A stretch of 64,000 nt of DNA from Pseudochelatococcus sp050946405 (GTDB lineage Bacteria; Pseudomonadota; Alphaproteobacteria; Rhizobiales; Beijerinckiaceae). Below, piece after piece: positions 24,325 through 33,764 of this stretch; the stretch's first letter is position 1; each line of letters begins with the position of its first letter. The stretch spans positions 434,001 to 498,000 of the forward strand of contig NZ_JBMNUS010000002.1 in the NCBI RefSeq assembly GCF_050946405.1, read 5' to 3'. The translations under genes and the position numbers were made by a program. The notes under the pieces were generated by a model. That model was not told the origin of the DNA. It worked only from the letters and a program-made list of their open reading frames with translations, and did not search any database.

Positions 24325-27315
24325 TCACGAAACGCCGAGCATATCCTCGAAGATGCCGCGCACCCGCGCGCGCGTTTCGTCGAGATGCAGCGCCAGCACC
24401 CTGGCGTCCGGCACGCCGACGGCCGTGGCGATGCGGGCGACGACCGCGGGCGAGACGGTCTGCGGATCGAACCGGCCCTCCACCGTCAGGCGCTGCCATT
24501 GGAAGACATCGGACAGCAGCCGCCAGGCGGTGCGAAGCGTCTCCGCCGTCTCGGGCTTCAGCAGGCCGAGACCGCCGGCAACGTCGAGAACGCGCGCGGT
24601 GCCGACGTCCGCCACGAGTTCGGCGTGATCCGCCGCATGGGCGAGCACGAGATATTGCGCCATGAACTCAAGGTCGAACAGCCCGCCGCGCGCCAGCTTC
24701 ATGTCCCAGCCGTCGGCATCGCCTTTTTCGGCGGCGATGAGCGCGCGCATGTCGCGCACCTCCTTCGCCAGCGCCTGCCGGTCGCGGGGCCGGCGCAGGA
24801 TGGCGCGGATGGCCGTCTCCACCTCGCGCGCGAGGCTGTCGTCGCCGGCGATCACCCGCGCGCGGGTCAGCGCCATGTGCTCCCACACTTCCGCATGGTG
24901 GGCGTAATAATCGGGAAAGCCGCGAAACTGCGATGCCACCGGCCCCTGTCCGCCGGAGGGACGCAGCCGCATGTCGACTTCATAGAGGCGGCCGCGCCGT
25001 GTCGGCACGGTGAGCGCGCTCACCAGCCGCTGCGTCAGGCGGGCGTGGTAGACGACGGCTTCCAGCGGCCGCGCGCCGTCGCTGCGACTCTCCGCGGGAT
25101 CGAAATCGTAGATCGACACCAGATCGAGATCCGACGAGGCGGTCATCTCACGCGCGCCGAGCCGGCCGAAGCCGAGCACCACCATGCGCGCGCCCGGCAC
25201 CGCGCCGTGCTCGGCGGCGTAGGCCTCGCGCACCTTGTCGAGCGTGACGGCGACAAGCGATTCCGCGATCGCCGCATAGGCCGCCCCGGCGCGCTCCGGC
25301 GGAATGATGCCGGAAATGAGGCGCGCGCCGGTCAGAAAAGTCTCCTGCCGCGCGGCGTCGCGCGCCTTGTCGAGAAACTCCTCGAATGCCCCGGCGCCGC
25401 CCGGCACGGCGACGAGACTGCGCACGCGCTGGCCCACGGTGCGCGAATCGACCGCCGGGGAAAAGAACAGCGGATCGATCACGGCGTCCAGCACATGCGG
25501 GCTTTGCGCCACGACATCGGTGAGGCGCGGCGCGGAGCCGAGCAGGTCGGCGAACAGCGCCAGCAGGCGGTCGTTCGAGCGCAGGATCGACAGCAGCTCG
25601 ACGACCGCCGGAATGCGCCCGAACGCCTCGTCCAGCGCCCCAAGCGCCGCATCGGGCGCGGCGGTGCGGCCGAGCGCGGTGAGCAGCGCCGGCGTGATCT
25701 CCGTCAGCACCTCGCGCGCGCGGGCGGCGGTGAACGCCTTGCGCCGCCCGAAATGCCAGCCGCGCACCGTCTCCGCCACGCGCGCGGGATCGCGGAAGCC
25801 GAGCCGTTGCAGCGTCTGCATGGTTTCGGGATCGTCCTCCGTGCCGGTGAACACGAGGCTGCCGGCCTCCGCCGCCAGCTCCGGCCCTTCCTCGAACAAC
25901 AGCGCGTAGTGCTCCTGCACGATGCGGGCCTGGCGGGTGAGTTCGGCCGAGAACGCGGCAAGCGAATCGAAGCCGCAGAAGCGGGCGAAAAGTTCGAGCG
26001 TCGCCGCATCGGCCGGCAGGCGCTGCGTCTGCTCGTCCGCCACCATCTGCAACCGGTGCTCGACGGTGCGCAGGAAGATGTAGGCCGCCGTCAGGTCGTC
26101 GCGCGCCTCGGCCGTGATCCAGCCATCCGCATTGAGCGCCTTCAGCATGTCCAGCGTGCGCCGGCCTCTTAATGAAGAACGTTTACCGCCGAACACAAGC
26201 TGCTGCGTTTGAACAAAAAATTCGATCTCGCGAATGCCGCCGCGCCCGAGCTTGATGTCATGGCCGGCCACCGCGATCTCGCCGTGTCCGCGCACGGCGT
26301 GAATCTGCCGCTTCATGGCGTGGATGTCGGCGATGGTGGCGAAGTCGAAGTACTTGCGCCAGACGAAGGGCCGCAGTTCGTCCAGAAACCGTTGCCCCAG
26401 CGCGATATCGCCGGCGACGGGGCGCGCCTTGATGAAGGCGGCGCGCTCCCAGTTCTGCCCCACCGTCTCGTAATAGCTGAAGGCCGTGGGCAGCGCGACG
26501 GCGGGCGCGGTGGAGCCCGGATCGGGCCGCAGCCGCAGGTCGACGCGGAACACGTAGCCGTCGCCGGTGCGCTCCTGCAACAGCTTCACCAGATCGCGCG
26601 CCAGCCGCACGAAGAAGGACGGCGCATCGGCGCGTCCGCTCACCGGCGCTTGCGGATCGTAGAACAGCACGATGTCGATGTCGCTGGAGTAGTTGAGTTC
26701 GCCCGCCCCGTGCTTGCCGAGCGCCAGCACGACGAGGCCCGATTCCGCTTCCGGGTTGTCGGGATCGGGCGGGCTGAAGCGCCCCGCCGCCACGGCCTGC
26801 CGCAGCAGGAAGCGCACGGCCGCGCCGACCGCCGCGTCGGCGAAGGCGGACAGGGATTCGACCACGGTTTCAAGGTTCCACACGCCGCCGAGATCGGCGA
26901 GCGCCACGAGCAGCGCATGCGCCGCGCGCGCCCGGCGCAGGTCGCGCATCAGGGCGGCGGCATCCGCCGCCTCGCGCCCGGCCCGCGCCACATCGCCGAG
27001 AATGCGCGCGCGGCTGTCGCCGGGAGGCGAATCGAGCAGGCGTTCCAGCCGGTCGGGATCGTTGAGCGCGAGCCGCCACAGGAACGGCGATTGCTCCGCC
27101 AGCGCCGCGAGAAGCGTCCGCTCCGCCTCCGCCCGGTCCGCCGCGCCCCGTATCTCCGCCAGCGCGGCGTCGGCCTCGCCGGGACGCGCGAGCACGGGCG
27201 TCGGCAAAAGGCGCTTACGCAGAAGCTGGCGCTCACGCAGAAGCTGGCGTTCGCCCGGAAGCTGGCGCTCACCCATGTCCGTCAGGCTCGTTGCGATTTC
27301 GTCCCGATGGGTCAC
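24325..27315 (-). CDS. glnE: bifunctional glutamine synthetase adenylyltransferase/adenylyl-removing enzyme
   Basis: The 996-residue protein switches glutamine synthetase off by adenylylation and on again, in response to PII. It consists of two nucleotidyltransferase halves: the N-terminal removase with GKHGAGELNYSSDIDIVLFY, and the C-terminal transferase with GFGRLGAREMTASSDLDLV. Each is followed by its GlnD-type helical domain. The GTG start at 27315 is preceded by AGGAG at 8 bases. The first 40 residues contain an 18-bp tandem repeat giving ERQL(P/L)xGE-type units. It lies downstream of the two-component genes, separated by about 39 bases. Confidence 0.95.
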   Translation of the reverse strand: MTHRDEIATSLTDMGERQLPGERQLLRERQLLRKRLLPTPVLARPGEADAALAEIRGAADRAEAERTLLAALAEQSPFLWRLALNDPDRLERLLDSPPGDSRARILGDVARAGREAADAAALMRDLRRARAAHALLVALADLGGVWNLETVVESLSAFADAAVGAAVRFLLRQAVAAGRFSPPDPDNPEAESGLVVLALGKHGAGELNYSSDIDIVLFYDPQAPVSGRADAPSFFVRLARDLVKLLQERTGDGYVFRVDLRLRPDPGSTAPAVALPTAFSYYETVGQNWERAAFIKARPVAGDIALGQRFLDELRPFVWRKYFDFATIADIHAMKRQIHAVRGHGEIAVAGHDIKLGRGGIREIEFFVQTQQLVFGGKRSSLRGRRTLDMLKALNADGWITAEARDDLTAAYIFLRTVEHRLQMVADEQTQRLPADAATLELFARFCGFDSLAAFSAELTRQARIVQEHYALLFEEGPELAAEAGSLVFTGTEDDPETMQTLQRLGFRDPARVAETVRGWHFGRRKAFTAARAREVLTEITPALLTALGRTAAPDAALGALDEAFGRIPAVVELLSILRSNDRLLALFADLLGSAPRLTDVVAQSPHVLDAVIDPLFFSPAVDSRTVGQRVRSLVAVPGGAGAFEEFLDKARDAARQETFLTGARLISGIIPPERAGAAYAAIAESLVAVTLDKVREAYAAEHGAVPGARMVVLGFGRLGAREMTASSDLDLVSIYDFDPAESRSDGARPLEAVVYHARLTQRLVSALTVPTRRGRLYEVDMRLRPSGGQGPVASQFRGFPDYYAHHAEVWEHMALTRARVIAGDDSLAREVETAIRAILRRPRDRQALAKEVRDMRALIAAEKGDADGWDMKLARGGLFDLEFMAQYLVLAHAADHAELVADVGTARVLDVAGGLGLLKPETAETLRTAWRLLSDVFQWQRLTVEGRFDPQTVSPAVVARIATAVGVPDARVLALHLDETRARVRGIFEDMLGVS
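27215..27276 (-). repeat. 18-bp tandem repeat in the glnE N-terminus
   Basis: On the coding strand the unit GAGCGCCAGCTTCTGCGT is repeated about 3.5 times with few changes, encoding (G/R)ERQL(L/P) units near residues 15-37 of GlnE. The region lies before the conserved domain, where length changes in multiples of six residues would be tolerated. Confidence 0.7.
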
Positions 27316-27354
27316 GCGCTCATCTCCTGTGCCGACGCTTTCGATATCCGTTTC

Positions 27355-28803
27355 TCACGCGTCGAGCTTATCCGAAAAGGGCGCGGATTTCTCGGCCTGA
27401 TGCGCGATCGGCAGCGACATGACCACGCGCAAGCCGGGCGCGTTGTCCTCAAGGCTCAACGTGCCGCCATGCATGCGCGTGACGGCGGCGACGAGGCTGA
27501 GGCCCAGCCCGAAGCCCGGCCGGGTGCGCGACGATTCGAGCCGGGCGAAGCGCTCCAGCACGCGCGCGCGGTCGGCCTCCGGGATGCCGGGGCCGCGATC
27601 CGCGACGGTGATGATCGCCACATCGCGCCCCTCATGATCGCGCTCCCGCCGCGCCGCGACGGCGATCTGCGCCCCCTCCGCGCCCTCGGGCATGCCGTAT
27701 TTCAGCGCGTTGTCGATCAGGTTGGCAAGTGCCTGCCCCACCAGTTCCCTGTTGCCGCTCACGGGCAGCACGAGATCCGGCGCGATGCCCACGACGACCG
27801 GCGCCCGGGCTTCCTCCGCCGCCGCCTCGTAGAGTTCGGCGAGGGAGCGCGCCGTCTCCGCTGCGTCGAAGGGCGCCGGCGCGGGTGCGCCGTTGCCGGC
27901 TTCGAGCCGGGCGATGGTCAGCAGGGCGTTGAACACCATGATGAGATTGTCGGATTCCTCGATCGTGGCCTCCAGCGCGCGCGCATATTCCTCCGGCGTG
28001 CGCGCGGTGCGCAGCGCCTCTTCCGCGCGGTTGCGCAGACGGGTGAGCGGCGTCTTGAGGTCGTGGGCGATGTTGTCGGAAACCTCCTTCATGCCGGCCA
28101 TCAACTCGCCGATGCGGTCCAGCATCGCATTGAGGTTGAGCGCCAGCCGGTCGAGCTCGTCGCCGTTGCCGGCCACCGCCAGCCGCCCGCCCAGATCGCC
28201 GGCCATGATGGTGCGCGTCGTCTCCGTCATGGCGTCGACGCGCCGCAGCACGCGGCCGGTGATGAACCAGCCGCCGATGCAGGCCAGCACCGTCACGAGC
28301 CCGAGCGACAGCAGCAGCGCGGAGCGCACCACGCCGCCCAGATGCTCGCGCTCGCCGACATCCCGCCCCACCAGCATGCGAAAGCCGCCGGGCAGCAGGA
28401 ACACATGCGCCACCGCCTCGCGCGTGCGCGCCTCGCCGTCGCCGCCGGGGCTGTAGAGCGTTTCGTGCTCGCCGGGGCGGTCGAGCAGGCCGAGCGGCAC
28501 GGAAGCCACGTTGCCCGCAAGCTGCTCGCCGGCGAAGGTCGTCACGAGGTAGAGCGACGCCCCCGGCTCCCGCGTGCGCCGCTCGATGACGGTGACGAGG
28601 CGGCGGATGCCACCGATGCGGTATTGCTCCGAAAGCCCGCGAATCTCCGCCTCGATCGTATCCCTGATCTGGCCGTCGATCACCTGCCGCGTGTTCCATG
28701 CCACGTAGCCGATGATGAAGGCCGCGAAGAGCGTGAACAGCAGCAGATAGATGGCGGACAGCTTGAACGCCGTCGTGCGGAAAAGCTTACCGAGCGCCGT
28801 CAC
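27355..28803 (-). CDS. sensor histidine kinase
   Basis: The 482-residue membrane kinase has a first transmembrane segment at about 13-34, a periplasmic domain of some 125 residues, a second at about 162-181, a HAMP linker (182-234), a HisKA domain with NIAHDLKTPLTRL (phospho-acceptor His247) and an ATPase domain with LIDNALKYG, DRGPGIP and GFGLGLSLV. It starts with GTG and overlaps the response-regulator gene by 17 bases, so the pair is co-translated. The signal is unknown; the location right after degP suggests an envelope-stress role, which is inference. Confidence 0.93.
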   Translation of the reverse strand: MTALGKLFRTTAFKLSAIYLLLFTLFAAFIIGYVAWNTRQVIDGQIRDTIEAEIRGLSEQYRIGGIRRLVTVIERRTREPGASLYLVTTFAGEQLAGNVASVPLGLLDRPGEHETLYSPGGDGEARTREAVAHVFLLPGGFRMLVGRDVGEREHLGGVVRSALLLSLGLVTVLACIGGWFITGRVLRRVDAMTETTRTIMAGDLGGRLAVAGNGDELDRLALNLNAMLDRIGELMAGMKEVSDNIAHDLKTPLTRLRNRAEEALRTARTPEEYARALEATIEESDNLIMVFNALLTIARLEAGNGAPAPAPFDAAETARSLAELYEAAAEEARAPVVVGIAPDLVLPVSGNRELVGQALANLIDNALKYGMPEGAEGAQIAVAARRERDHEGRDVAIITVADRGPGIPEADRARVLERFARLESSRTRPGFGLGLSLVAAVTRMHGGTLSLEDNAPGLRVVMSLPIAHQAEKSAPFSDKLDA

Positions 28804-29470
28804 GGATCATGTACCCCGCGCCGCGCACCGTATGGATGAGCGCGGTTTCGTGCCCCTTGTCGATCTTGGCGCGCAGGCGCGACACATGCACGTCGATGAC
28901 GTTCGTCTGCGGATCGAAATGGTAATCCCACACGTTTTCCAGCAGCATGGTGCGCGTCACCACCTGCCCGGCATTGCGCATGAGGTATTCGAGCAACCGG
29001 AACTCGCGCGGCTGGAGCACGATCTCCTCGCCCGTGCGCGTGACCTTGTGCGACAGGCGGTCGAGTTCGAGATCGCCGACGCGGTAGACGGTCTGCTCGC
29101 GGGCCTGCCCGCCGCGCCGGCGCGCCAGCGCCTCGACGCGCGCCAGCAGTTCGGAAAAGGCGAAGGGCTTGGCGAGATAGTCGTCGCCGCCGGCCCGCAG
29201 ACCTTTCACCCGATCGTCGACCTGCCCCAGCGCGGAGAGGATCAGCACCGGCGTCTCGACCTTCTGCTCGCGCAGGGAGCGGATGACGGACAGGCCGTCG
29301 AGCCGCGGCAACATGCGATCGACGACGAGCACGTCGAAATCGCCCTCGCGCGCCTGCGCATAGCCCTCCAGCCCGTCCGGCGCGTGCTCGGCGAGATGCC
29401 CCGCCTCCCGCAGCGCCTTGACGATGAAGGCGGCGGCCTGCGCATCGTCCTCGATCACCAGAATCTTCAT
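28787..29470 (-). CDS. OmpR-family response regulator
   Basis: This 227-residue regulator has a receiver domain (acidic residues at 7-9, phospho-acceptor Asp51 in VVDRMLPRLDG, conserved Lys101 in YLAKPF) followed by an OmpR/PhoB winged helix. The latter has LQPREFRLLEYLMRNAGQVVTR, cut short of its full length, and ends with VHVSRLRAKID and TVRGAGYMI. The upstream frame is open to 29524 but ATG 29470 begins the canonical MKILVIED. It overlaps its kinase gene by 17 bases and follows degP by about 87 bases. Likely targets include degP or envelope genes; no binding-site evidence was found. Confidence 0.94.
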   Translation of the reverse strand: MKILVIEDDAQAAAFIVKALREAGHLAEHAPDGLEGYAQAREGDFDVLVVDRMLPRLDGLSVIRSLREQKVETPVLILSALGQVDDRVKGLRAGGDDYLAKPFAFSELLARVEALARRRGGQAREQTVYRVGDLELDRLSHKVTRTGEEIVLQPREFRLLEYLMRNAGQVVTRTMLLENVWDYHFDPQTNVIDVHVSRLRAKIDKGHETALIHTVRGAGYMIRDGAR

Positions 29471-29557
29471 GGGCACCAGAGTATCCTCCCTTTTACGAAA
29501 GAAAAGCGGCCGCGCGGAACACACGCGGCCGCCAACCTCTTTCAGCCGGGGAAAACC

Positions 29558-31072
29558 TCAGCCGCCGACGGGCAGGGCGATGAAGCGGGTGCCTTCCTGG
29601 TTCTGGACGCGGAAGAGCACCGCCTTCTTGCCCTCCTTGCGCACGGCCGTCACCTCGCGGCGCACGTCGGCGGGCGATTCGACCTTCTTGCCGGATACCT
29701 CGATGATGACGTCGCCGGTCTTGAAGCCGCGCTGGTCGGCGGCGCTGTCGGGCTCCACGCCGACCACGACGACGCCTTCCTTGCCCGCGCCGCCGACGCT
29801 GCCGGCAGGCGCAAGCCGCAGGCCGAGGCTGCCGCCGTCGTTCTGCTCGCCGGCCGAGGCGGACTGGGGATCATCGGGCAACGCCGTCAGCTTCACCGTG
29901 ATGGTGCGCTCCTTGCCGTCTCGCCACACCTTCAGCTCCACCGAGGTATCGGGGTTGAAGCCGGCGATCTCGCGGGAAAGCTCGCGCGCGTCCTTCACGC
30001 CCTTGCCGTTGACGGCGATGATGGCGTCGCCGGACTTGACGCCGGCCTTGTCCGCCGGGCTGTCGCTCTCGACGCGCGCCACGATCGCGCCTTCCGCCTT
30101 CTCGAGGCCGAGGCTCGATGCGATATCCTCCGTCACCGGCTGGATCTGCACGCCGAGGAAGCCGCGCCGCACGGTGCCGTGATCGCGGATCTCGCTCACG
30201 ACCTTCTGCACGGTTTCCGCCGGGATGGCGAAGGCGATGCCGACGCTGCCGCCCGAGGGCGAGGCGATGGCGGTGTTCACGCCGACCACGTTGCCGGCGA
30301 GATCGAAAGCCGGGCCGCCCGAGTTGCCCTTGTTCACGGAAGCGTCGATCTGGAGGAAGTCGTCATACGGGCCGGCGCCGATGTCGCGGCCGCGCGCCGA
30401 GACGATGCCCGCCGTCACCGTGCCGCCGAGACCGAAGGGGTTGCCCACCGCCAGCACCCAGTCGCCGACGCGCGGCAGCGTGGAGGCGAAGGCGACGAAC
30501 GGATAGGGCCCCTTCTTGTCGACCTTCAGCAGCGCGATGTCGGTGCGCGGATCGGTGCCGATCACCTTGGCGTCGAGCGTGCGGCCGTCGTCGGTGCGCA
30601 CCTCGACTTCGGCGCTCTTCTCGACCACATGGTTATTGGTGACGATGTAGCCGTCTTCGGAGATGAAGAAGCCGGATCCTTGCGCCTCGCCGAAGCGGCG
30701 CTGCGGCCGGCGGCCCTGCGGACGCTCGCCGGGAGGCGCGAAGCGGCGGAAAAACTCCTCGAACGGGCTGCCGGGCGGAAGGCCGAACTGCTCCAGCGAG
30801 GGAATGGGGCTTTCGTTTTCGACGGCGATCTTGACGCGCACGGAAACCACGGCCGGCTTCACCTTGTCCACGAGATCGGCGAAGGAGGTCTGCCCCGGCA
30901 CGACGACCGGCGCGACGGTCGACGTGGTGCCCTGCGCGAAAGCGGCCGGCGGCGGCGCCAGCGTGATATTGGCGAGCGTGCCGGCGCCGGCGAGCGCCGC
31001 GAGCGCCACGGCGCCGAACAGCATCGAACGGTAGCGGCGGGCGGGTCTGGAGGTCGGGTTGAGATCGGACAT
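29558..31072 (-). CDS. degP: Do/DegP-family periplasmic serine endoprotease
   Basis: The 504-residue HtrA protease/chaperone has a signal anchor at about 16-46 ending in AFA, a trypsin-like domain with the triad His148 (VTNNHVV), Asp178 (TDIALL) and Ser251 (NKGNSGGPAFD), and two PDZ domains in the last 230 residues. The N-terminal LA-loop contains a proline- and arginine-rich stretch. ATG 31072 has AGGAG 7 bases ahead. It follows the ccmIEFH genes by about 170 bases and precedes a two-component pair. Its job is degrading or refolding damaged envelope proteins. Confidence 0.96.
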   Translation of the reverse strand: MSDLNPTSRPARRYRSMLFGAVALAALAGAGTLANITLAPPPAAFAQGTTSTVAPVVVPGQTSFADLVDKVKPAVVSVRVKIAVENESPIPSLEQFGLPPGSPFEEFFRRFAPPGERPQGRRPQRRFGEAQGSGFFISEDGYIVTNNHVVEKSAEVEVRTDDGRTLDAKVIGTDPRTDIALLKVDKKGPYPFVAFASTLPRVGDWVLAVGNPFGLGGTVTAGIVSARGRDIGAGPYDDFLQIDASVNKGNSGGPAFDLAGNVVGVNTAIASPSGGSVGIAFAIPAETVQKVVSEIRDHGTVRRGFLGVQIQPVTEDIASSLGLEKAEGAIVARVESDSPADKAGVKSGDAIIAVNGKGVKDARELSREIAGFNPDTSVELKVWRDGKERTITVKLTALPDDPQSASAGEQNDGGSLGLRLAPAGSVGGAGKEGVVVVGVEPDSAADQRGFKTGDVIIEVSGKKVESPADVRREVTAVRKEGKKAVLFRVQNQEGTRFIALPVGG

Positions 31073-31240
31073 GAACGTGTCTCCTGAATACCGGGGCCGG
31101 CGGAACGGCGGTGGCCATCGGCGAAGCGCCGGGCGACGCATGGTCGTCACGGCTCCGCCGGCTGTTGAGAAACAATATGGGGGAGCGACCCTTACGGCGA
31201 CATCAACGTCACATGAAATATTGTTAACCTGGCGTGAAAC

Positions 31241-31696
31241 TCAATCCTGCCCCAGAATGGCATCAAGGCGCGCCTTCTCCTCCGGCGTCAGCGCGGGCGT
31301 GCCCGCTTCCTGCCGCCGGCGGCGCGCGCCGCGCACGAGCGCGACGGCGCCGAAGGCCAGCACGATGACGGGACCGAGCCACAGCAGGGCCGTGTGCAGG
31401 CCGAAGACCGGGCGCAGCAGGACGAACTCGCCATAGCGGGCGACGATGAAATCCGTCACCTCCCGGTCGCCGTCGCCGGCGACGAGGCGCTCGCGCACCA
31501 GCAGGCGCAGGTCGCGCGCCAGCGGCGCGTCCGAATCGTCGATCGATTCGTTCTGGCACACGAGGCAGCGCAGTTCCGCCGAGATGTCGCGGGCGCGTTG
31601 TTCGAGCGCCGCATCCGGCAGCACCTCGTCCGGCTGCACCGCCCGCGCCGGCGTCCCCGTCAACAGCAGACAGAGCAGGATCGTCAATACGCGCAT
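31241..31696 (-). CDS. ccmH: cytochrome c maturation protein CcmH
   Basis: This 151-residue protein has a cleavable signal (about 1-19), the LRCLVCQNESI motif (42-52, redox Cys44 and Cys47) and a C-terminal membrane anchor around 98-120. It is the thioredoxin-like component that reduces the apocytochrome c CXXCH disulfide for haem ligation with CcmF. GAGGAGG sits just before the ATG at 31696. It lies ten bases after ccmF, the last gene of ccmI-ccmE-ccmF-ccmH. It is the short form, without the fused CcmI-like TPR domain, which fits the separate ccmI here. Confidence 0.95.
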   Translation of the reverse strand: MRVLTILLCLLLTGTPARAVQPDEVLPDAALEQRARDISAELRCLVCQNESIDDSDAPLARDLRLLVRERLVAGDGDREVTDFIVARYGEFVLLRPVFGLHTALLWLGPVIVLAFGAVALVRGARRRRQEAGTPALTPEEKARLDAILGQD

Positions 31697-31706
31697 CGCC
31701 GCCTCC

Positions 31707-33710
31707 TCAGGACGCCGCCACGGCATCGGCGCGCCCGCCTCCCGCGAGCGCCCGCCTCGCCTTCGCCCGCACCGGCGCGCCGATGCGCAGGTGCCGGTCT
31801 GTCAGCGAGAGCCCGCCGCCCAGCGCCGTGACGAGCGTGCCGATCCAGATGAGCAGGACGAAAGGCTTCCAGTAGAGCCGCACGCCGATGCCGCCGCCAG
31901 GCTCTTCCTCGCCGAGCCCGACATAGATCTGGCCGAGCCCGCGCGTCATCAGCCCCGCTTCGGTCGTCGCCATGCCGCGGGCGGTGTAGAGCCGCTTTTC
32001 TGCGGTGAGCGCGCCCACCGGCACGCCGCCGCGATACACGGAAAAGCGCGCGACATTGGCGCGGTAGGTGTGCGCGCTGTAGGGCGTCACGCCGTCGAGG
32101 CGCAAAGCGTATTGCCCGGCGGAAACCGTTTCGCCCGGCCGCACGACGGCGAGCGTCTCCACGCCCCAGGCGGTCGCGGCGATGCCGAGCACAGTGACGC
32201 CGATGCCGGCATGGGCGACGGCCGTGCCCCAGGCGGAACGCGGCAGCCCCCGCGCGCGCCGCCAGGCGGTGGCGAGCGGCATGCCGCGCGACCACACGCG
32301 CGTGACGATCTCGGACAGCGCGCCCGCCACCGCGAAGAAGCCGAACCCGACGCCGAGCAGCGCCAGCACCGGCCCGCCGCGCGTGGCGGCGAGCACGGCG
32401 AGCGCCGCGGCGAGGGCCAGCGCGAGCGCCGCCGTCAGCCGTTGCGCCGCGCCCAGCAGGTCGCCGCGTTTCCACGCCAGCGTCTGCCCCAGCGGCATGA
32501 GCGCGATCAGCGGCATCATGATCGGCAGGAAGGTGGCCTCGAAATAGGGCGGGCCGACGGAAATCTTGTCGCCCGTCAGCGCCTCCAGCGCCAGCGGATA
32601 GAGCGTGCCGATGAACACCGTCGCGCAGGCGGTCGACAGCAGCAGGTTGTTGAGCACCAGCGCGCCTTCCCGCGACACGGGCGCGAAGATGCCGCCCGCC
32701 CGCAGCAAGGGCGCGCGCAATGCGAACAGCGCCAGCGAACCGCCGATGAAGAAGGTCAGGATGATGAGAATGAACGTGCCGCGCTCGGGATCGGTGGCGA
32801 AGGCGTGCACCGAGGTCAGCACGCCCGAGCGCACGAGGAAGGCGCCGATCAGCGACAGCGAGAACGTGAGGATGGCGAGCAGGATCGTCCACACCTTGAG
32901 CGCGTCGCGCTTCTCCATCACCACCGTGGAATGGATGAGCGCCGTGCCCGCGAGCCACGGCATGAAGGAGGCGTTCTCGACCGGGTCCCAGAACCACCAG
33001 CCGCCCCAGCCGAGTTCATAATAGGCCCAGTACGAGCCCATGGAGATGCCGAGCGTGAGAAATACCCAGGCCATGAGCGTCCACGGGCGCACCGCCCGCG
33101 CCCACACGGCGTCTATCCGCCCGTCGATGAGGGCTGCGACCGCGAAGGCGAAGGAGATGGAGAAGCCGACATAGCCGAGGTAGAGCAGCGGCGGATGGAT
33201 GGCGAGGCCGATATCCTGCAACAGCGGGTTGAGATCGCGCCCCTCGAAGGGGGCCGGATCCACGCGCGCGAAGGGGTTCGACGTAAGCAGGATGAACAGC
33301 AGAAAGGCGATCGTCACCGACGCCTGCACGGCGAGCGTCAGCGCCCCCAGCCGCTCCGGCACACGGTTGCGCGCCAGCGCCACCAGCGCCCCGAAGAGCG
33401 CGAGGATCAGCGCCCACAGCAGCATGGAGCCCTCGTGATTCCCCCATACCCCGCTGATCTTGTAGATGAGCGGCTTCATCGAGTGGGAGTTCTCGACGAC
33501 ATTGGCCACCGAGAAGTCGGAAACGATATAGGCGTGGGTCAGCGCGGCGAAGGCGACGGCGACCATGGCGAAGACGCCGAGCGCCGCCGGCCCCGCGATG
33601 CCCATCAGCGCCGGGTCGCGCGCCCGCGCGCCCCAGAGCGGCAGCACGCATTGCACGACCGACAGGCCCAGCGCCAGCGCCAGCGCGTAATGTCCGATCT
33701 CGACGAGCAT
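31707..33710 (-). CDS. ccmF: haem lyase subunit CcmF
   Basis: The product is an integral membrane protein of about 667 residues with some 15 hydrophobic segments, the haem-handling core of the c-type cytochrome ligase. The tryptophan-rich WWD motif GWGGWWFWDPVENASFMPWL is complete. Conserved periplasmic histidines, as in NHEGSMLLW, are present. Starts at GTG 33716 and ATG 33710 are in frame; ATG with GAGGTGGGA ahead is preferred. It sits between ccmE and ccmH. The ccmABCDG genes are not in this window, as is common for Alphaproteobacteria. Confidence 0.96.
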   Translation of the reverse strand: MLVEIGHYALALALGLSVVQCVLPLWGARARDPALMGIAGPAALGVFAMVAVAFAALTHAYIVSDFSVANVVENSHSMKPLIYKISGVWGNHEGSMLLWALILALFGALVALARNRVPERLGALTLAVQASVTIAFLLFILLTSNPFARVDPAPFEGRDLNPLLQDIGLAIHPPLLYLGYVGFSISFAFAVAALIDGRIDAVWARAVRPWTLMAWVFLTLGISMGSYWAYYELGWGGWWFWDPVENASFMPWLAGTALIHSTVVMEKRDALKVWTILLAILTFSLSLIGAFLVRSGVLTSVHAFATDPERGTFILIILTFFIGGSLALFALRAPLLRAGGIFAPVSREGALVLNNLLLSTACATVFIGTLYPLALEALTGDKISVGPPYFEATFLPIMMPLIALMPLGQTLAWKRGDLLGAAQRLTAALALALAAALAVLAATRGGPVLALLGVGFGFFAVAGALSEIVTRVWSRGMPLATAWRRARGLPRSAWGTAVAHAGIGVTVLGIAATAWGVETLAVVRPGETVSAGQYALRLDGVTPYSAHTYRANVARFSVYRGGVPVGALTAEKRLYTARGMATTEAGLMTRGLGQIYVGLGEEEPGGGIGVRLYWKPFVLLIWIGTLVTALGGGLSLTDRHLRIGAPVRAKARRALAGGGRADAVAAS

Positions 33711-33732
33711 TCCCACCTCGATGCGCGGCCGC

Positions 33733-33764
33733 TTTACTGCGTCACGGGTTTACTGGGTCACGGG
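33733..33764 (-). repeat. 16-bp tandem duplication at the 3' end of ccmE
   Basis: TTTACTGCGTCACGGG (33733-33748) is followed directly by TTTACTGGGTCACGGG (33749-33764), 15 of 16 identical. The second unit encodes the last residues and stop of CcmE on the minus strand; the first repeats them after the stop. Confidence 0.7.

Noticed and set aside
27355..29470. Naming the two-component pair CpxAR, FeuPQ or PhoPQ
   Set aside because: Domain layout fits all OmpR-type systems; the sequence alone does not decide, so no symbol was given.
28751..31087. 778-codon plus-strand frame across the two-component genes and degP
   Set aside because: Antisense shadow; Arg/Gly/His-rich with no domain.
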